Shown here one piece after another: positions 33,906-42,835 of a DNA stretch of 53,451 nt (positions within the stretch are counted from its first letter, which is position 1; the number at the start of each line of letters is the position of its first letter). The notes under the pieces were generated by a model that saw nothing but the letters and a program-made list of their open reading frames with translations, made no database searches and had not been told where the DNA came from. The stretch lies in contig NZ_SOEY01000004.1 of NCBI RefSeq assembly GCF_004402535.1, positions 1-53,451 of the forward strand, read 5' to 3'. Made by a program: the position numbers and the translations under genes. This stretch comes from Cryobacterium glaciale (GTDB taxonomy: Bacteria; Actinomycetota; Actinomycetes; Actinomycetales; Microbacteriaceae).

Positions 33906-35207
33906 CTACGCGGCGCGAGCGGCGGCATCCGCTCGTACGGTGTTGGTATCGGCGCGGTCCTTCTGGCGGCGGCTGGCCAGCAGAAACGGCACACCGATCA
34001 GCTCGACGACGGCGCCGATCACGAGCGAGGGGCCGTAACCCTGAAGGTCGGCCGCACGGCCCAGGGCCGGCTGAATGAAAACCCCGCCCAAGCTGCCGAA
34101 CAGCGAATCGAACGACAGCACGGTCGCGCGTTGTTTCGACGGGATCATGTCGTTGAGGTAGGCCTGCCGCACCGGTCCAGCGACGGCGAAGACGAAACCC
34201 CAGACCACCAGGAGCAGCACAGCCAGCCAGAACATACTGTTCAATCCGAGCGCCACGAGCGTTCCGATGCTGATGAGTCCGGCCACGAGCATCATGCTGG
34301 TGCGCTTGGCGAAGAGAGAGCGGATGCGCGGCGCCAGCAATCCGCCGCCCACCTGCGCGAGGGACAGTACGGCCGCGGCGAGTCCGGCGATGGAGTATGC
34401 CGTCGGGTCCCCGTAGAGTTGCAAGAGGTACGGCTGGAGCGCGTAGAACGCGTAGATGCCGACCCCGCCGGCGAACGGCGCCGAGAAGATGACGTAGCGC
34501 ACGGATCGTTTTTTGAGGCCGTGTTCGATCGACTGGGTGAGCACGTTGCGGGTCGCTTTCAGCGGGCCGGCAGAGCGGTCCGGGGTGAAGCCAAGGTCTC
34601 GCATCACGATGTAGGCGAAGATGAGCATCACCACGAGCACTCCTGCACGCACCAGGAACGGCACGCCGAGGTTGGTGGCCTGGGCGATCACACCGCCGAG
34701 CACCGAGCCGGTGAACATGGCGATTCCGGTCACCACGAGCCCACGTCCGAACACGGCCTCGAGGCTGCCGGAGTACCCGGTGAAGGCGAGCGCATCAACC
34801 AGCCACGCCTCCACCGCGCCGGAGAAGAAGGTGAAGCCGAGCCCGAGCAGCACCGACACGAGCGCCCACCAGACGAACGGGGCGTGCCAGAGCCAGAGCA
34901 TCCAGTACAGGCCGGTTGTGGCCGACAGGGTGATGGTGCCGAGCAGGTACGACGTCTTGCGCCCGACGGTGTCGGCGACGACCCCGGTGGGAATCTCGAA
35001 GATCACCATGCCCACGGTGAAGAACGCGTTGGCGGCGAAGGCTTCGAAGTTCGACAGCCCCGCGTCGAGCAGAAACAGCGTGTTGATGCCCCAGATGAAC
35101 GAGGCTGCGAGCGTATTGCCGAGCATCAGGGTGAGGTAGACGCGCTGCACCCGTCGCGCCGCCGGGTTCACGACCCGCTCCGCACGCTGCATGTTTTCAC
35201 AGAGCAA
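33906..35207 (-). CDS. MFS transporter
   Basis: This 433-residue protein has about twelve hydrophobic helices. The conserved loop between helices 2 and 3 is GVVADTVGRKTSYLLG, the drug-efflux-type motif A. It is probably an exporter of unknown substrate. The start is taken as TTG at 35207 because GAAGAGGG lies about seven bases upstream; ATG at 35192 (MQRAERVV) is an alternative without a nearby ribosome-binding site. The gene is isolated from the cupin gene by 68 bases. Confidence 0.87.
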   Translation of the reverse strand: MLCENMQRAERVVNPAARRVQRVYLTLMLGNTLAASFIWGINTLFLLDAGLSNFEAFAANAFFTVGMVIFEIPTGVVADTVGRKTSYLLGTITLSATTGLYWMLWLWHAPFVWWALVSVLLGLGFTFFSGAVEAWLVDALAFTGYSGSLEAVFGRGLVVTGIAMFTGSVLGGVIAQATNLGVPFLVRAGVLVVMLIFAYIVMRDLGFTPDRSAGPLKATRNVLTQSIEHGLKKRSVRYVIFSAPFAGGVGIYAFYALQPYLLQLYGDPTAYSIAGLAAAVLSLAQVGGGLLAPRIRSLFAKRTSMMLVAGLISIGTLVALGLNSMFWLAVLLLVVWGFVFAVAGPVRQAYLNDMIPSKQRATVLSFDSLFGSLGGVFIQPALGRAADLQGYGPSLVIGAVVELIGVPFLLASRRQKDRADTNTVRADAAARAA

Positions 35208-35536
35208 TCATCGGCCCTCTTCAAGCGGATGGCTAGCCGCGAGCGCCCCGGCTGCTCAAGCGACACTCGTCAAAAAGGCAGAATGGACCAGCGAACAGCA
35301 CCAGGGGGAAGCGACATTAATGAGGCCGCCGTCACCGCCAGGTTTTGGCTGGTCGCCGACGTCATGGGAACGAAGTCGGGCTTCACCGGAGCCCTCGGCA
35401 GCGGAATGGTCTGGCCACCTTCGCAGAGATGGTCGGCATCGTCATCTACCAAGCCGACCAGACCGCGGTCCGGTCACCCGCGGTTAAGCGCAGCCGGCAC
35501 CGCGGTGCCCGTCCAGCTGCGTGCCGCCATCCGGAG
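35208..35536. other. Gap with no assignable gene
   Basis: A plus-strand frame from 35283 (MDQRTAPGG) has gene-like composition for about 45 codons (ARFWLVADVMGTKSGFTG), then appears to shift frame (NGLATFAEMVGIVIYQADQ) and dissolve. I cannot match it to a family. It may be another broken gene, in keeping with the broken genes next to it. Confidence 0.3.
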
Positions 35537-35980
35537 TCAGCTCTCGGACGGCTGCTCGGCCATATAGGCCTCCGGACCCTTTTCGGCGGCGACCGGGTCC
35601 ATCCAGAGGGCACTGAACTCGTTGCCGTCGGGGTCTTAAAAGTCGCGGGCGTACATGAACCCGTAGTCCTGGGCCGCACGCGGCTCGGTGGCACCGCCGG
35701 CGAGCGCCTTGTCCACAATCGCATCGACCTCGTCGCGGGAGTCCCGGCTGAACGCGGTCTGGGTGAGCACCGTGGTGCTGGGGTCGGCGATCGGCTTGTC
35801 GGTGAAGGTGGCGAAGAAGTCCCGCGTGAGCACCATGAGGTAGAGGTTCTCCTCGATCACGATGCAGGCGGCGTTTTCGTCGGTGAAGAACGGGTTGATG
35901 CTCCAACCGAGTCCGGTGAAGAAGGCTTTCGACCGGTCGAGGTCGCTCGTGGGGAGGTTGACGAAGATGCTGGTAACCAT
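35537..35980 (-). pseudogene. VOC-family gene interrupted by an in-frame stop
   Basis: This gene starts MVTSIFVNLPTSD after AGGAGTC and reads well for 114 residues, through GLGWSINPFFTDENAACIVIEEN and YGFMYARDF. TAA then occurs at 35636-35638 within the otherwise continuous frame. Downstream the frame continues as DPDGNEFSALWMDPVAAEKGP to a normal stop. The family usually reads FQDPDGN at this point, so a single CAA-to-TAA change would explain the stop. It is either a recent pseudogene or a sequencing error. The lost C-terminus contains the expected metal-binding Glu. Confidence 0.85.
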
Positions 35981-35993
35981 GGTGACTCCTGTG

Positions 35994-36029
35994 TCTGGCG
36001 AGGTGGGTCTGGCGAGGTGGGTCTGGCGA
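35994..36029. repeat. 14-nt tandem repeat, about 2.6 copies
   Basis: TCTGGCGAGGTGGG is repeated at 35994 and 36008, with a partial third copy. It lies just upstream of the broken VOC gene and may mark a deletion junction with the fragment at 36094. Confidence 0.7.
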
Positions 36030-36093
36030 CGGATGCCCGCGCGCTGCGGACTCCCTTCCATCGTTGTGAGAACACGCACTGTGTCAAGGGCCA

Positions 36094-36195
36094 CTTACCG
36101 ACGGGCGGAGCGCCGGCCAGGTCGCGCTCGACCCGCCAGCGCAGTGCGGGGTCTGAGTCGAGCATCCATTCGAGGAGTTTCGGGTCAATCGTCAT
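36094..36195 (-). pseudogene. N-terminal fragment of a squalene-cyclase-like gene
   Basis: The first 34 codons (MTIDPKLLEWMLDSDPALRW, then VERDLAGAPP) match the N-terminus of an actinobacterial protein usually labelled squalene cyclase, in which LLDSDPALRWQVERDL is diagnostic. The frame then departs from the family within a few codons, at about 36094. The remainder of the approximately 300-residue gene is missing, so this is a truncated remnant. Confidence 0.6.
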
Positions 36196-36259
36196 TGGCA
36201 GCACGATACCCGCCCCGCCGACGTTGCGAATCTTTCAGGAACGTATATGATTCAATAAA

Positions 36260-36288
36260 CGATAATAGAACACCGCGTTCTATTATCG
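36260..36288. promoter_or_regulatory. Perfect 12-bp inverted repeat upstream of the FAD monooxygenase
   Basis: CGATAATAGAAC and GTTCTATTATCG flank ACCGC. The site lies in an AT-rich stretch, 60 bases before the GTG of the monooxygenase gene. The symmetry and location are those of a repressor or activator operator; no regulator gene is adjacent. Confidence 0.65.
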
Positions 36289-36348
36289 AACAAGCAGTGA
36301 TGCTGGTAACAACTAATCACACAAACCACACAGAGAAGTGAGGAAGCC

Positions 36349-38220
36349 GTGCAGTTTCACCACCACGGATACGTGTCCACCGATCCCCGCCAACAGGATG
36401 CAGCCGGGGTCGGCATCGATCGCCCCGAGGAACTGCCCGACAACGTCGACGTTCTCATCGTGGGTACGGGCCCGGCCGGCATGATCACCGCCGCCCAGCT
36501 CTCCCAGTTTCCGAACATCACGACCCGCATCGTCGAGCGTCGCGGCGAACGCCTCGCGATCGGCCAGGCGGACGGCATCCAGGCCCGCAGCGTAGAGACC
36601 TTCCAGGCCTTCGGCTTCGCCGAGCGCATCATCGCCGAGGCCTACCGCATCACCGAAATGGCGTTCTGGAAGCCAGACCCCACCAACCCGGCCAACATCA
36701 TCCGCACCGCCCGCGCCATCGACGATCCCACCGGCATCAGCGAGTTTCCGCACCTCATCGTCAACCAGGCGCGCGTGCTGGACTACTTCGCCGAGGTGAT
36801 GGCCAATTCCCCCACCCGCATGACGCCGGATTTCGGGTTCGAGTTTCTCAGCCTCACCAACACCAACGCGGGTGACTACCCCGTCACCGTGACGCTCCGG
36901 CACACCACCGGCGCCGATTCAGGCCAGGAGCGCATCGTGCACGCCAAGTACGTGGTCGGCGCCGACGGCGCCCGCAGCGGTGTGCGCGATTCGATCGGCT
37001 GCACTCTCGCCGGCGACGCGGCCTTCCACGCCTGGGGCGTCATGGACGTACTCGCCGTTACCGACTTTCCCGACATTCGCACCAAGTGCGCGATCCAGTC
37101 CGGAACCGGCGGAAGCATCCTGCACATTCCGCGCGAGGGCGGCTACCTGTTCCGCATGTACGTCGACCTCGGCGAAGTGGCCGCCGACGACAACGGCGAG
37201 GTACGCAAGACCTCGATCGACGAGATCATCGTGAAGGCGAATGAGATTCTGCACCCCTACACACTCGACGTGAAGAACGTCGCCTGGCACAGCGTGTACG
37301 AGGTCGCTCACCGGCTCACCGACCGGTTCGACGACGTGCTTCCCGAGGAAATCGGCATCCGCTCGCCGCGGGTCTTCATCATGGGTGATGCCTGCCACAC
37401 GCACAGCGCCAAGGCCGGCCAGGGCATGAACGTCTCGATGCAGGACGGCTTCAACCTCGGCTGGAAGCTCGGCTACGTGCTCGACGGTCGCAGCCCCGAG
37501 ACGCTCCTCTGCACCTACTCCGCCGAGCGTCAGGTCATCGCCAAGAACCTGATCGACTTCGACAAGGAGTGGTCTTCACTCATGGCCGCGAAGCCGGAGG
37601 ACCTCAAGATTCCCCTCGAGGACTTCTATACCCAGACGGCGGAATTCCCCTCCGGCTTCATGACGCAGTACCCGCCGTCGATGTTGATCGGCGAGGCCAC
37701 CCACCAGTCGCTCGCCACCGGATTCCCCATCGGCAAGCGCTTCAAGTCCGCCCCGGTCGTGCGCGTCGGCGACGCCAACCCGGTGCAGCTGGGCCACCAC
37801 CACCGCGCCGACGGCCGCTGGCGCGTGTACGCGTTCGCCGACGCCGATAGCTCCGCCGTCGCCGACTGGGCCGAGTGGATGCGCACCGCTGGCGACTCGC
37901 CGCTGCTCGCCCACACCCCGGCCGGCGCCGACGTCGACAGCGTCTTCGACGTCAAGGTGATCTACCAGCAGGCGCACACCGAGGTCGATATCAGCCAGGT
38001 GTCCGACGCTTTTCTGCCCAAGACCGGCCCGTTCGGGTTGATCGACTACGAAAAGCTGTACGCCACCGACCCCGAGCACGACATCTTCGACCGGCGCGGA
38101 ATCAGCCGCGACGGCGTCGTGGTCGTCGTGCGCCCCGACCAGTACGTCGCGAACGTGCTGCCGTTGACGGCAACCGACGAGCTGGCAGCGTACTTTCGGC
38201 AGATGCTGCTCGTTCGGTAG
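36349..38220 (+). CDS. FAD-dependent aromatic-ring monooxygenase (phenol / 3-hydroxybenzoate hydroxylase type)
   Basis: This 623-residue flavoprotein hydroxylase has VLIVGTGPAGMITAAQLSQF (FAD-binding), the GADGARSGVRDSIG motif that binds both FAD and NADPH, and GDACHTHSAKAGQGMNVSMQ. A C-terminal thioredoxin-like domain extends from about 450. These features match the phenol 2-monooxygenase / 3-hydroxybenzoate 4-monooxygenase group, which uses NADPH and O2. The start is GTG, preceded by GAGGAAG. Ring-cleavage genes are absent nearby, so the product is probably processed elsewhere. The perfect palindrome upstream suggests substrate-induced control. Confidence 0.9.
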   Translation: MQFHHHGYVSTDPRQQDAAGVGIDRPEELPDNVDVLIVGTGPAGMITAAQLSQFPNITTRIVERRGERLAIGQADGIQARSVETFQAFGFAERIIAEAYRITEMAFWKPDPTNPANIIRTARAIDDPTGISEFPHLIVNQARVLDYFAEVMANSPTRMTPDFGFEFLSLTNTNAGDYPVTVTLRHTTGADSGQERIVHAKYVVGADGARSGVRDSIGCTLAGDAAFHAWGVMDVLAVTDFPDIRTKCAIQSGTGGSILHIPREGGYLFRMYVDLGEVAADDNGEVRKTSIDEIIVKANEILHPYTLDVKNVAWHSVYEVAHRLTDRFDDVLPEEIGIRSPRVFIMGDACHTHSAKAGQGMNVSMQDGFNLGWKLGYVLDGRSPETLLCTYSAERQVIAKNLIDFDKEWSSLMAAKPEDLKIPLEDFYTQTAEFPSGFMTQYPPSMLIGEATHQSLATGFPIGKRFKSAPVVRVGDANPVQLGHHHRADGRWRVYAFADADSSAVADWAEWMRTAGDSPLLAHTPAGADVDSVFDVKVIYQQAHTEVDISQVSDAFLPKTGPFGLIDYEKLYATDPEHDIFDRRGISRDGVVVVVRPDQYVANVLPLTATDELAAYFRQMLLVR

Positions 38221-38246
38221 AAGCCTCTCTCAGCGGATGCCGGCCG

Positions 38247-38669
38247 CTAGTCGGCGGCCGGCCGCTGCCGATTGCGCTTCGTCGCCGAGCGCTGCTGCTT
38301 GACGGCGAGGTGCCGCCGAGCCGAGCCCTTGGTGGGTTTGGTCGCGCGGCGCGCGGCCGGTTCCGCGGCCAACCCCGCGATCACCAGGTCGGCGAGCTTG
38401 CGCAGGGCGATCTCGCGATTGCGCAGCTGGGAGCGCTGCTCGCTCGCGGCGATGGTGACCACCCCGGCGACGAGACGGTGCCCGAGGCGGGTGAGCAGCA
38501 GCATCCGCTCATCATCGGAGAGCACCAGTGAGTCGGCGACGTTCCAGGACAGCTCGACGCGGCTGTCGGAGGTATTCACGTGTTGGCCGCCGGGGCCTGA
38601 CGATCGGGAGAACCGCCAGCCGAGTTCGCGCTCGGGAATGGTGAGCGCCGGTGACACCTCAAGATCCAT
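38247..38669 (-). CDS. arfB: Alternative ribosome-rescue peptidyl-tRNA hydrolase ArfB
   Basis: This 140-residue class I release-factor-like hydrolase has the catalytic GGQ motif at 27-29 within FSRSSGPGGQHVNTSDS. The C-terminal basic tail (RRHLAVKQQRSATKRNRQR) enters the mRNA tunnel of stalled ribosomes. It releases nascent peptides from non-stop complexes. It lacks the codon-recognition domain, as expected. The gene is monocistronic. Confidence 0.93.
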   Translation of the reverse strand: MDLEVSPALTIPERELGWRFSRSSGPGGQHVNTSDSRVELSWNVADSLVLSDDERMLLLTRLGHRLVAGVVTIAASEQRSQLRNREIALRKLADLVIAGLAAEPAARRATKPTKGSARRHLAVKQQRSATKRNRQRPAAD

Positions 38670-38705
38670 GCCTCCAGCGTGGCACAGTCCGGGCGTTTGT
38701 CGCAG

Positions 38706-39467
38706 CTAGAACAGGGGCCAGGGCACCGCGGGCATGTCGCCGCTCGGGGCCGGGAACCGTGCTGCGGAGCGCAATCGGTCGCAGCGCTCGGCGAGCGCCG
38801 CGACTTCCTCCGCGCTGAGCAGCCCGGCGAGAGTTTCGCCGAGGGCACCGTTCAATTCGGCGATCACGCGGTCGACGCCGTCGAGCTCGTCGGTGCTGAG
38901 CGCGTCACCCAGCCACCCCCACAACACGGTGCGCAGCTTGTGCTCTGCGTGAAAGGTGAGTCCGTGGTCGACGCCGTGCCGGTGGCCGTCGGGCATCGGC
39001 AGAATGTGGTCGCCCTTGCGATCGGCGTTGTTCACGACGATGTCGAACACGGCCATCCGCCGCAGCGCGGCCGTGTCTTCGTGGATGAGGGTGACCATCC
39101 GCTCATTCTCGTCTCGCCCGTCGAAAACGTGGCGCCATCCGGTGTCGGGCACGGCCTCGGCGGCCACGATGTCGACGACGGTCTGCTCGGGGTCGGAATC
39201 CTGCCAGAGTTGCACCATTCCCGGGCCCATCGGGCCGCCCCGCAGCCAGGTGCGCGGCACGACATTCCAGCCGAACACCTGCGAGACCAGGTAGGCGGCC
39301 ACCTCGCGATTGGCGAGGCCGGCGAAGTCCCAGAGCGGATGCTCCCCCGCAACCGGTTTATAGACGACCGCCGCCTCGTCGATGCTGGCCAGGAAAGTCG
39401 CGTTCGACGCCGTGTTGATCCGGCCAGTGAGCCGCAGCTCGCCGTGCAGCAGGTCGGGGTCGGGCAT
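38706..39467 (-). CDS. SCO1664-family protein
   Basis: This 253-residue protein of the actinobacterial SCO1664 family has a PI-kinase-like ATP-grasp character: AAVVYKPVAGEHPLWDF, REVAAYLVSQVFGWNVVP, FDIVVNNADRKGDHIL and GVDHGLTFH. The NNADRK and DHGLTFH segments look like a kinase catalytic and metal loop. The ATG overlaps the stop of the DUF3090 gene by one base, so it is translationally coupled as the third gene of the MSMEG_4193 - DUF3090 - SCO1664 trio. The biological role is unknown. Confidence 0.88.
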   Translation of the reverse strand: MPDPDLLHGELRLTGRINTASNATFLASIDEAAVVYKPVAGEHPLWDFAGLANREVAAYLVSQVFGWNVVPRTWLRGGPMGPGMVQLWQDSDPEQTVVDIVAAEAVPDTGWRHVFDGRDENERMVTLIHEDTAALRRMAVFDIVVNNADRKGDHILPMPDGHRHGVDHGLTFHAEHKLRTVLWGWLGDALSTDELDGVDRVIAELNGALGETLAGLLSAEEVAALAERCDRLRSAARFPAPSGDMPAVPWPLF

Positions 39468-40018
39468 CAGATGTCGGGCAGGGTGCAGGTGTGTCCGTCG
39501 GCCTCCACTGGATAGCCGCACAGGGGGCACATGGGCCGCCCGGCGCCCACGACCTCACGGGTACGCTTCGCGAAAGCGCGTGCGGTGCCGACGGGAATGC
39601 GTACCAGCAGCATTTCCGCTATTTCCACCAGGTCGGGCGCATCGTCGTCGCCGTCTTCGTCGCCGTCGATCAGCGGGTAGGCCTCAATCACGACCTGCAC
39701 GGTGGACGGATCCCAGCCGAGGCTCAGGGCACCGGTGCGAAATTCTTCCGCAACGGGCTGCTCGAGTGGGTCGTTGTCGACGAGCTCGACGGGTGTCGTC
39801 GTGGGAATACTGAACGGGTTGCCCTCGAAGGTGATCAGCCGGTCGAGAATCTCGTCGATCTTCTCGGCGAGCAGCGCCGACTGTTGTTTCTCCAGCGCGA
39901 TACTCACGACCCGGGTGCCGGCGCGCACCTGCAGGTAGAAGGTGCGCGACCCGGGCAGGCCGACCGTGCCGACGACGACTCGATCTGGCCAGTCGAATTC
40001 ATGAACGATTGTGGGCAT
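39467..40018 (-). CDS. DUF3090-family protein
   Basis: This 183-residue protein has the DUF3090 hallmarks: IVHEFDWPDRVVVGTVGLPG, RTFYLQVRAG, VVSIALEKQQ and the C-terminal zinc-like cluster CPLCGYPVEADGHTC (three Cys plus His). Its role is unknown; it always travels with the neighbouring phosphatase and SCO1664-type protein. It lies 18 bases downstream of the phosphatase gene and overlaps the next gene by one base. Confidence 0.92.
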   Translation of the reverse strand: MPTIVHEFDWPDRVVVGTVGLPGSRTFYLQVRAGTRVVSIALEKQQSALLAEKIDEILDRLITFEGNPFSIPTTTPVELVDNDPLEQPVAEEFRTGALSLGWDPSTVQVVIEAYPLIDGDEDGDDDAPDLVEIAEMLLVRIPVGTARAFAKRTREVVGAGRPMCPLCGYPVEADGHTCTLPDI

Positions 40019-40036
40019 ACAAATACTCTAAGCGCG

Positions 40037-40735
40037 TCAGGTGAGCGGAGCCTGCGACCCGGCCCCGCCCCCCACCGGCGCGTCGGCCGAGTGGATGCTG
40101 GTGACCAGCCACGACAGATCGCCCGCATCGGTGTTGGTCGCGTGAACGCTCGGCCGGCCCGCGCCGTACCGCACGATCGAAACGGATGCCGGCCCCACGT
40201 TGATGCGCTGGAACAGATCGAGGTGCATGCCGAGCGCGTCGGCCAGAATTGATTTGATGATGTCACCGTGACTCACCGCCACCCAGACGGCGCCGGGCCC
40301 GTGCTCTGCCTCGAAAACAGCGTCGTGGCGTCGAATGGCGGCAACCGACCGCGCCTGCATAGCGGCCATCGATTCGCCGCCGGGAAAGACAACGGCTGAC
40401 GGTTGGGTCTGCACGACCGACCAGAGATTCTCGGTGGCCAGATCGCTCAGGGTACGGCCCTGCCACTGGCCGTAGTCGCACTCGGTGAGTTCCTCGTCGA
40501 GAGGGGTGACCAGGGAGCCGGCCTGACGGTCGATGATCAGCTGCGCGGTCTGCCGGCAGCGCTCCAGGGGGCTTGAGACCACGCCCACCAGCGGAACGGC
40601 CGCGAGCCGTTCGCCCGTGAGCGTCGCCTGGTCCCGCCCGAACTGGTCGAGGCTGACCCCGATTGTTCGTCCGGCCAGCACTCCGGTGGCGTTTGCGGTG
40701 GTGCGGCCGTGCCGCACGAGGATGACTGTGGCCAT
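40037..40735 (-). CDS. MSMEG_4193-type histidine phosphatase
   Basis: This 232-residue PGM-like phosphatase has VILVRHGRTTANATG (catalytic His at about 8), ECDYGQWQGRTL (Glu acid) and AVSHGDIIKSIL (second His). The extra C-terminal stretch includes the GRPSVHATNTDAGD segment characteristic of the MSMEG_4193 subfamily. It is the first gene of the conserved trio. In actinobacteria the trio often neighbours mycothiol ligase genes, but none is visible in this window. The substrate is unknown. Confidence 0.92.
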   Translation of the reverse strand: MATVILVRHGRTTANATGVLAGRTIGVSLDQFGRDQATLTGERLAAVPLVGVVSSPLERCRQTAQLIIDRQAGSLVTPLDEELTECDYGQWQGRTLSDLATENLWSVVQTQPSAVVFPGGESMAAMQARSVAAIRRHDAVFEAEHGPGAVWVAVSHGDIIKSILADALGMHLDLFQRINVGPASVSIVRYGAGRPSVHATNTDAGDLSWLVTSIHSADAPVGGGAGSQAPLT

Positions 40736-40796
40736 GTGCCCAGCCTAGACATCCGCTTGACGATGTTCGACCGCAGCCACTGCAATCGAACGGAGA

Positions 40797-40907
40797 TCAG
40801 TCGGCGCTGATCTGCATGCGGAATCGGTCGCGCTTGGCGTGAAGGTTCCACGAGTGCTCGGCCAGCGTTGGGTCTTTATCGGAGTCGCCAGCGATGATGC
40901 TAGGCAT
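40797..40907 (-). CDS. Possible 36-residue ORF, perhaps a gene fragment
   Basis: The space 40736-41142 has no recognised gene. This short frame (MPSIIAGDSDKDPTLAEHSW to RFRMQISAD) has gene-like composition but is too short to classify. It could be the C-terminal remnant of a lost gene. A short GC-rich stretch precedes the start of the next gene. Confidence 0.25.
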   Translation of the reverse strand: MPSIIAGDSDKDPTLAEHSWNLHAKRDRFRMQISAD

Positions 40908-41142
40908 ACCTGCTACAAGATCCGCCTACGACGAAATATTCCCTCGGGCCACAGCGCTCCTTGACCATCGAACGGCGGCCGAAGCGTTCTCTCCGGCCCT
41001 TGGGTAGGTCAGTTAGTGCCACCTTCCAGCCTCGAACAGTTCGGTGGCACCGCGTACCGTTGTGCGAGCGGATGTCACCGTCGACACGTGCCACGGCACG
41101 GGGTCCCCCCGCATTCCACCACCGGCACTGAAAGATTTTTCT

Positions 41143-42210
41143 ATGACGACCACCGTTCCTGCCCTCGCCGCCCCCGCGGCCAACCAGCCCCTCGTTCGCA
41201 CCACGATCGAGTTGCGCACCCCCGGCGCCCACGACGTGGCGATCGACATCAAGTTCGCCGGCATCTGCCACTCCGACATCCACCAGGCTCGCGACGAGTG
41301 GGACACGGGATTGTTCCCGATGGTTCCCGGCCACGAAATCGCCGGCATCGTCTCCGCTACCGGCAGCGACGTCACCCGTTACCAGGTGGGCGACCGAGTC
41401 GGCGTTGGCTGCTTCGTCGACTCCTGCCGCGAGTGCGCCAACTGCCTCGCCGGCGAGGAGCAGTACTGCCTAAAGGGCGAGGTCGGCACCTACAACGACC
41501 GCAACCACGACGGCACCCCCACCAACGGCGGCTACAGCACCGCAATCGTCGTTGACGAGAACTACGTGCTCGGCATTCCCGACGGCATCGAGCTCTCCGA
41601 GGCCGCTCCCCTGCTCTGCGCCGGCATCACGCTTTACTCCCCCCTCACGAATTGGCAGGCCGGCCCAGGCCAGAAAGTCGCCATCCTCGGCATGGGCGGC
41701 CTCGGACACATGGGTGTGAAGATCGCCCACGCGCTCGGCGCCGAGGTCACCGTGCTCAGCCAGACCCTGAGTAAGCAACAAGATGGCCTGCGTTTCGGCG
41801 CCGAGCACTACTACGCCACCAGCGACCCGACCACCTTCACCGAGCTCGAGAACCACTTCGACCTCATCGTGAACACCGTGGCCGCGAACCTCGATCTGGA
41901 GCGTTACCTGAAGCTGCTTGCCCTCAACGGCACGCTCGTGCACGTCGGCATCCCCACCGAGCCCGACAGCGTGAAGATGTTCTGGCTCGCCGCCCAGCGT
42001 CGCTCTATCGCCGCCTCCAAGATCGGCGGCATCCGCCAGACCCAGGAGATGCTCGATTTCTGTGCCGCCCACGGAATTGGCGCCGACATCGAGATCATTA
42101 CGGTCGATCAGGTCAACGAGGCATACGAGCGTGTGATCCGCAGTGACGTGCGGTACCGTTTCGTCATCGACGTGGCCACGTTTGCGAACGAGACCCGCGC
42201 CGACGCGTAG
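41143..42210 (+). CDS. Zinc-dependent alcohol dehydrogenase, CAD/YahK type
   Basis: This 355-residue medium-chain alcohol dehydrogenase has catalytic zinc ligands Cys42 (ICHSD) and His64/Glu65 (GHEIAG). The structural-zinc Cys tetrad is at about 95, 98, 101 and 109 ([15 protein letters not shown]). The NAD(P) loop is [19 protein letters not shown]. It acts on primary alcohols or aldehydes, probably with NADPH. The start MTTTVPALA was chosen because the upstream frame is not family-like. A perfect 14-bp terminator follows. It is intact and well conserved in composition. Confidence 0.94.
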   Translation: MTTTVPALAAPAANQPLVRTTIELRTPGAHDVAIDIKFAGICHSDIHQARDEWDTGLFPMVPGHEIAGIVSATGSDVTRYQVGDRVGVGCFVDSCRECANCLAGEEQYCLKGEVGTYNDRNHDGTPTNGGYSTAIVVDENYVLGIPDGIELSEAAPLLCAGITLYSPLTNWQAGPGQKVAILGMGGLGHMGVKIAHALGAEVTVLSQTLSKQQDGLRFGAEHYYATSDPTTFTELENHFDLIVNTVAANLDLERYLKLLALNGTLVHVGIPTEPDSVKMFWLAAQRRSIAASKIGGIRQTQEMLDFCAAHGIGADIEIITVDQVNEAYERVIRSDVRYRFVIDVATFANETRADA

Positions 42211-42215
42211 TCGCT

Positions 42216-42247
42216 TTGACCGGCGCGGCATAAGCCGCGCCGGTCAA
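42216..42247 (+). terminator. Strong intrinsic terminator after the alcohol dehydrogenase
   Basis: TTGACCGGCGCGGC pairs perfectly with its inverse across loop ATAA. The stem is 14 bp and begins six bases after the stop codon. Confidence 0.85.
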
Positions 42248-42268
42248 TAACAAACCCAGGCACGAACC

Positions 42269-42302
42269 GCCCCGGGCCGCAGATTTGAATGCGGCCCGGG
42301 GC
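42269..42302. terminator. Second hairpin, 13-bp perfect stem
   Basis: GCCCCGGGCCGCA and TGCGGCCCGGGGC flank GATTTGAA. It lies 22 bases before the start of the decayed reductase and could be a read-through stop or a leader structure. Confidence 0.6.
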
Positions 42303-42323
42303 ATCCGTCATTAAAGGAGTCCC

Positions 42324-42830
42324 GTGACGTACGTGAAGCTCGGAACCACCGGTCTGGATGTCTCGGCGCGCGGAAACCACGCCTGGACGCTGACCGAGGC
42401 GACCAGTCGGCCTATATCGTGCATCGTTTCGACCCGTTTACTCCCCTCGAGGAGACGCTGGAAGCGTTGCACGACGTGGTGCGCTCGGGTAAGGCGCGCT
42501 TGGACTTTGTTCGTGTCGATGCAGAGCCAGTACAACCTGATCAGCCGCGAAGAGGAGCGCGAAATGACTCTACTCGCCGCCGATGCCAGCAGCGGTCTCA
42601 CCCCGTGGAGCCCCTTCGCGCGTGGAAAGCTGACCCGGGACTGGATCCAGACGACCGCCCGCACCGAGACGGATTTGGTCAGCCAGGCCCTGTACGCACA
42701 GGCAGAGGACGGCGATCGCGCTGTCGCAGCCGTCGTCGCTGACGTCGCCTCGCTCGACCTCGATCTCAGCGCCGACGAGCGCGCACGCCTTGAGGGACGG
42801 TATGTTCCGCGTCTGCGCGAAGGGTTCTAA
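42324..42830 (+). pseudogene. Decayed aldo/keto reductase gene
   Basis: GTG at 42324, preceded by AAAGGAG, opens VTYVKLGTTGLDVS, the exact N-terminus of AKR proteins. A shifted frame gives VHRFDPFTPLEETLEALHDVVRSGKAR and then the original frame returns in MQSQYNLISREEEREM and LTPWSPFARGKLTRDW. The catalytic Tyr/Lys region is deleted, the remaining pieces are about half the usual 330 residues, and the reading frame changes at least twice. The C-terminus (LSADERARLEGRYVPR) is present. No functional product is expected. Confidence 0.85.
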
Positions 42831-42835
42831 AAGCG

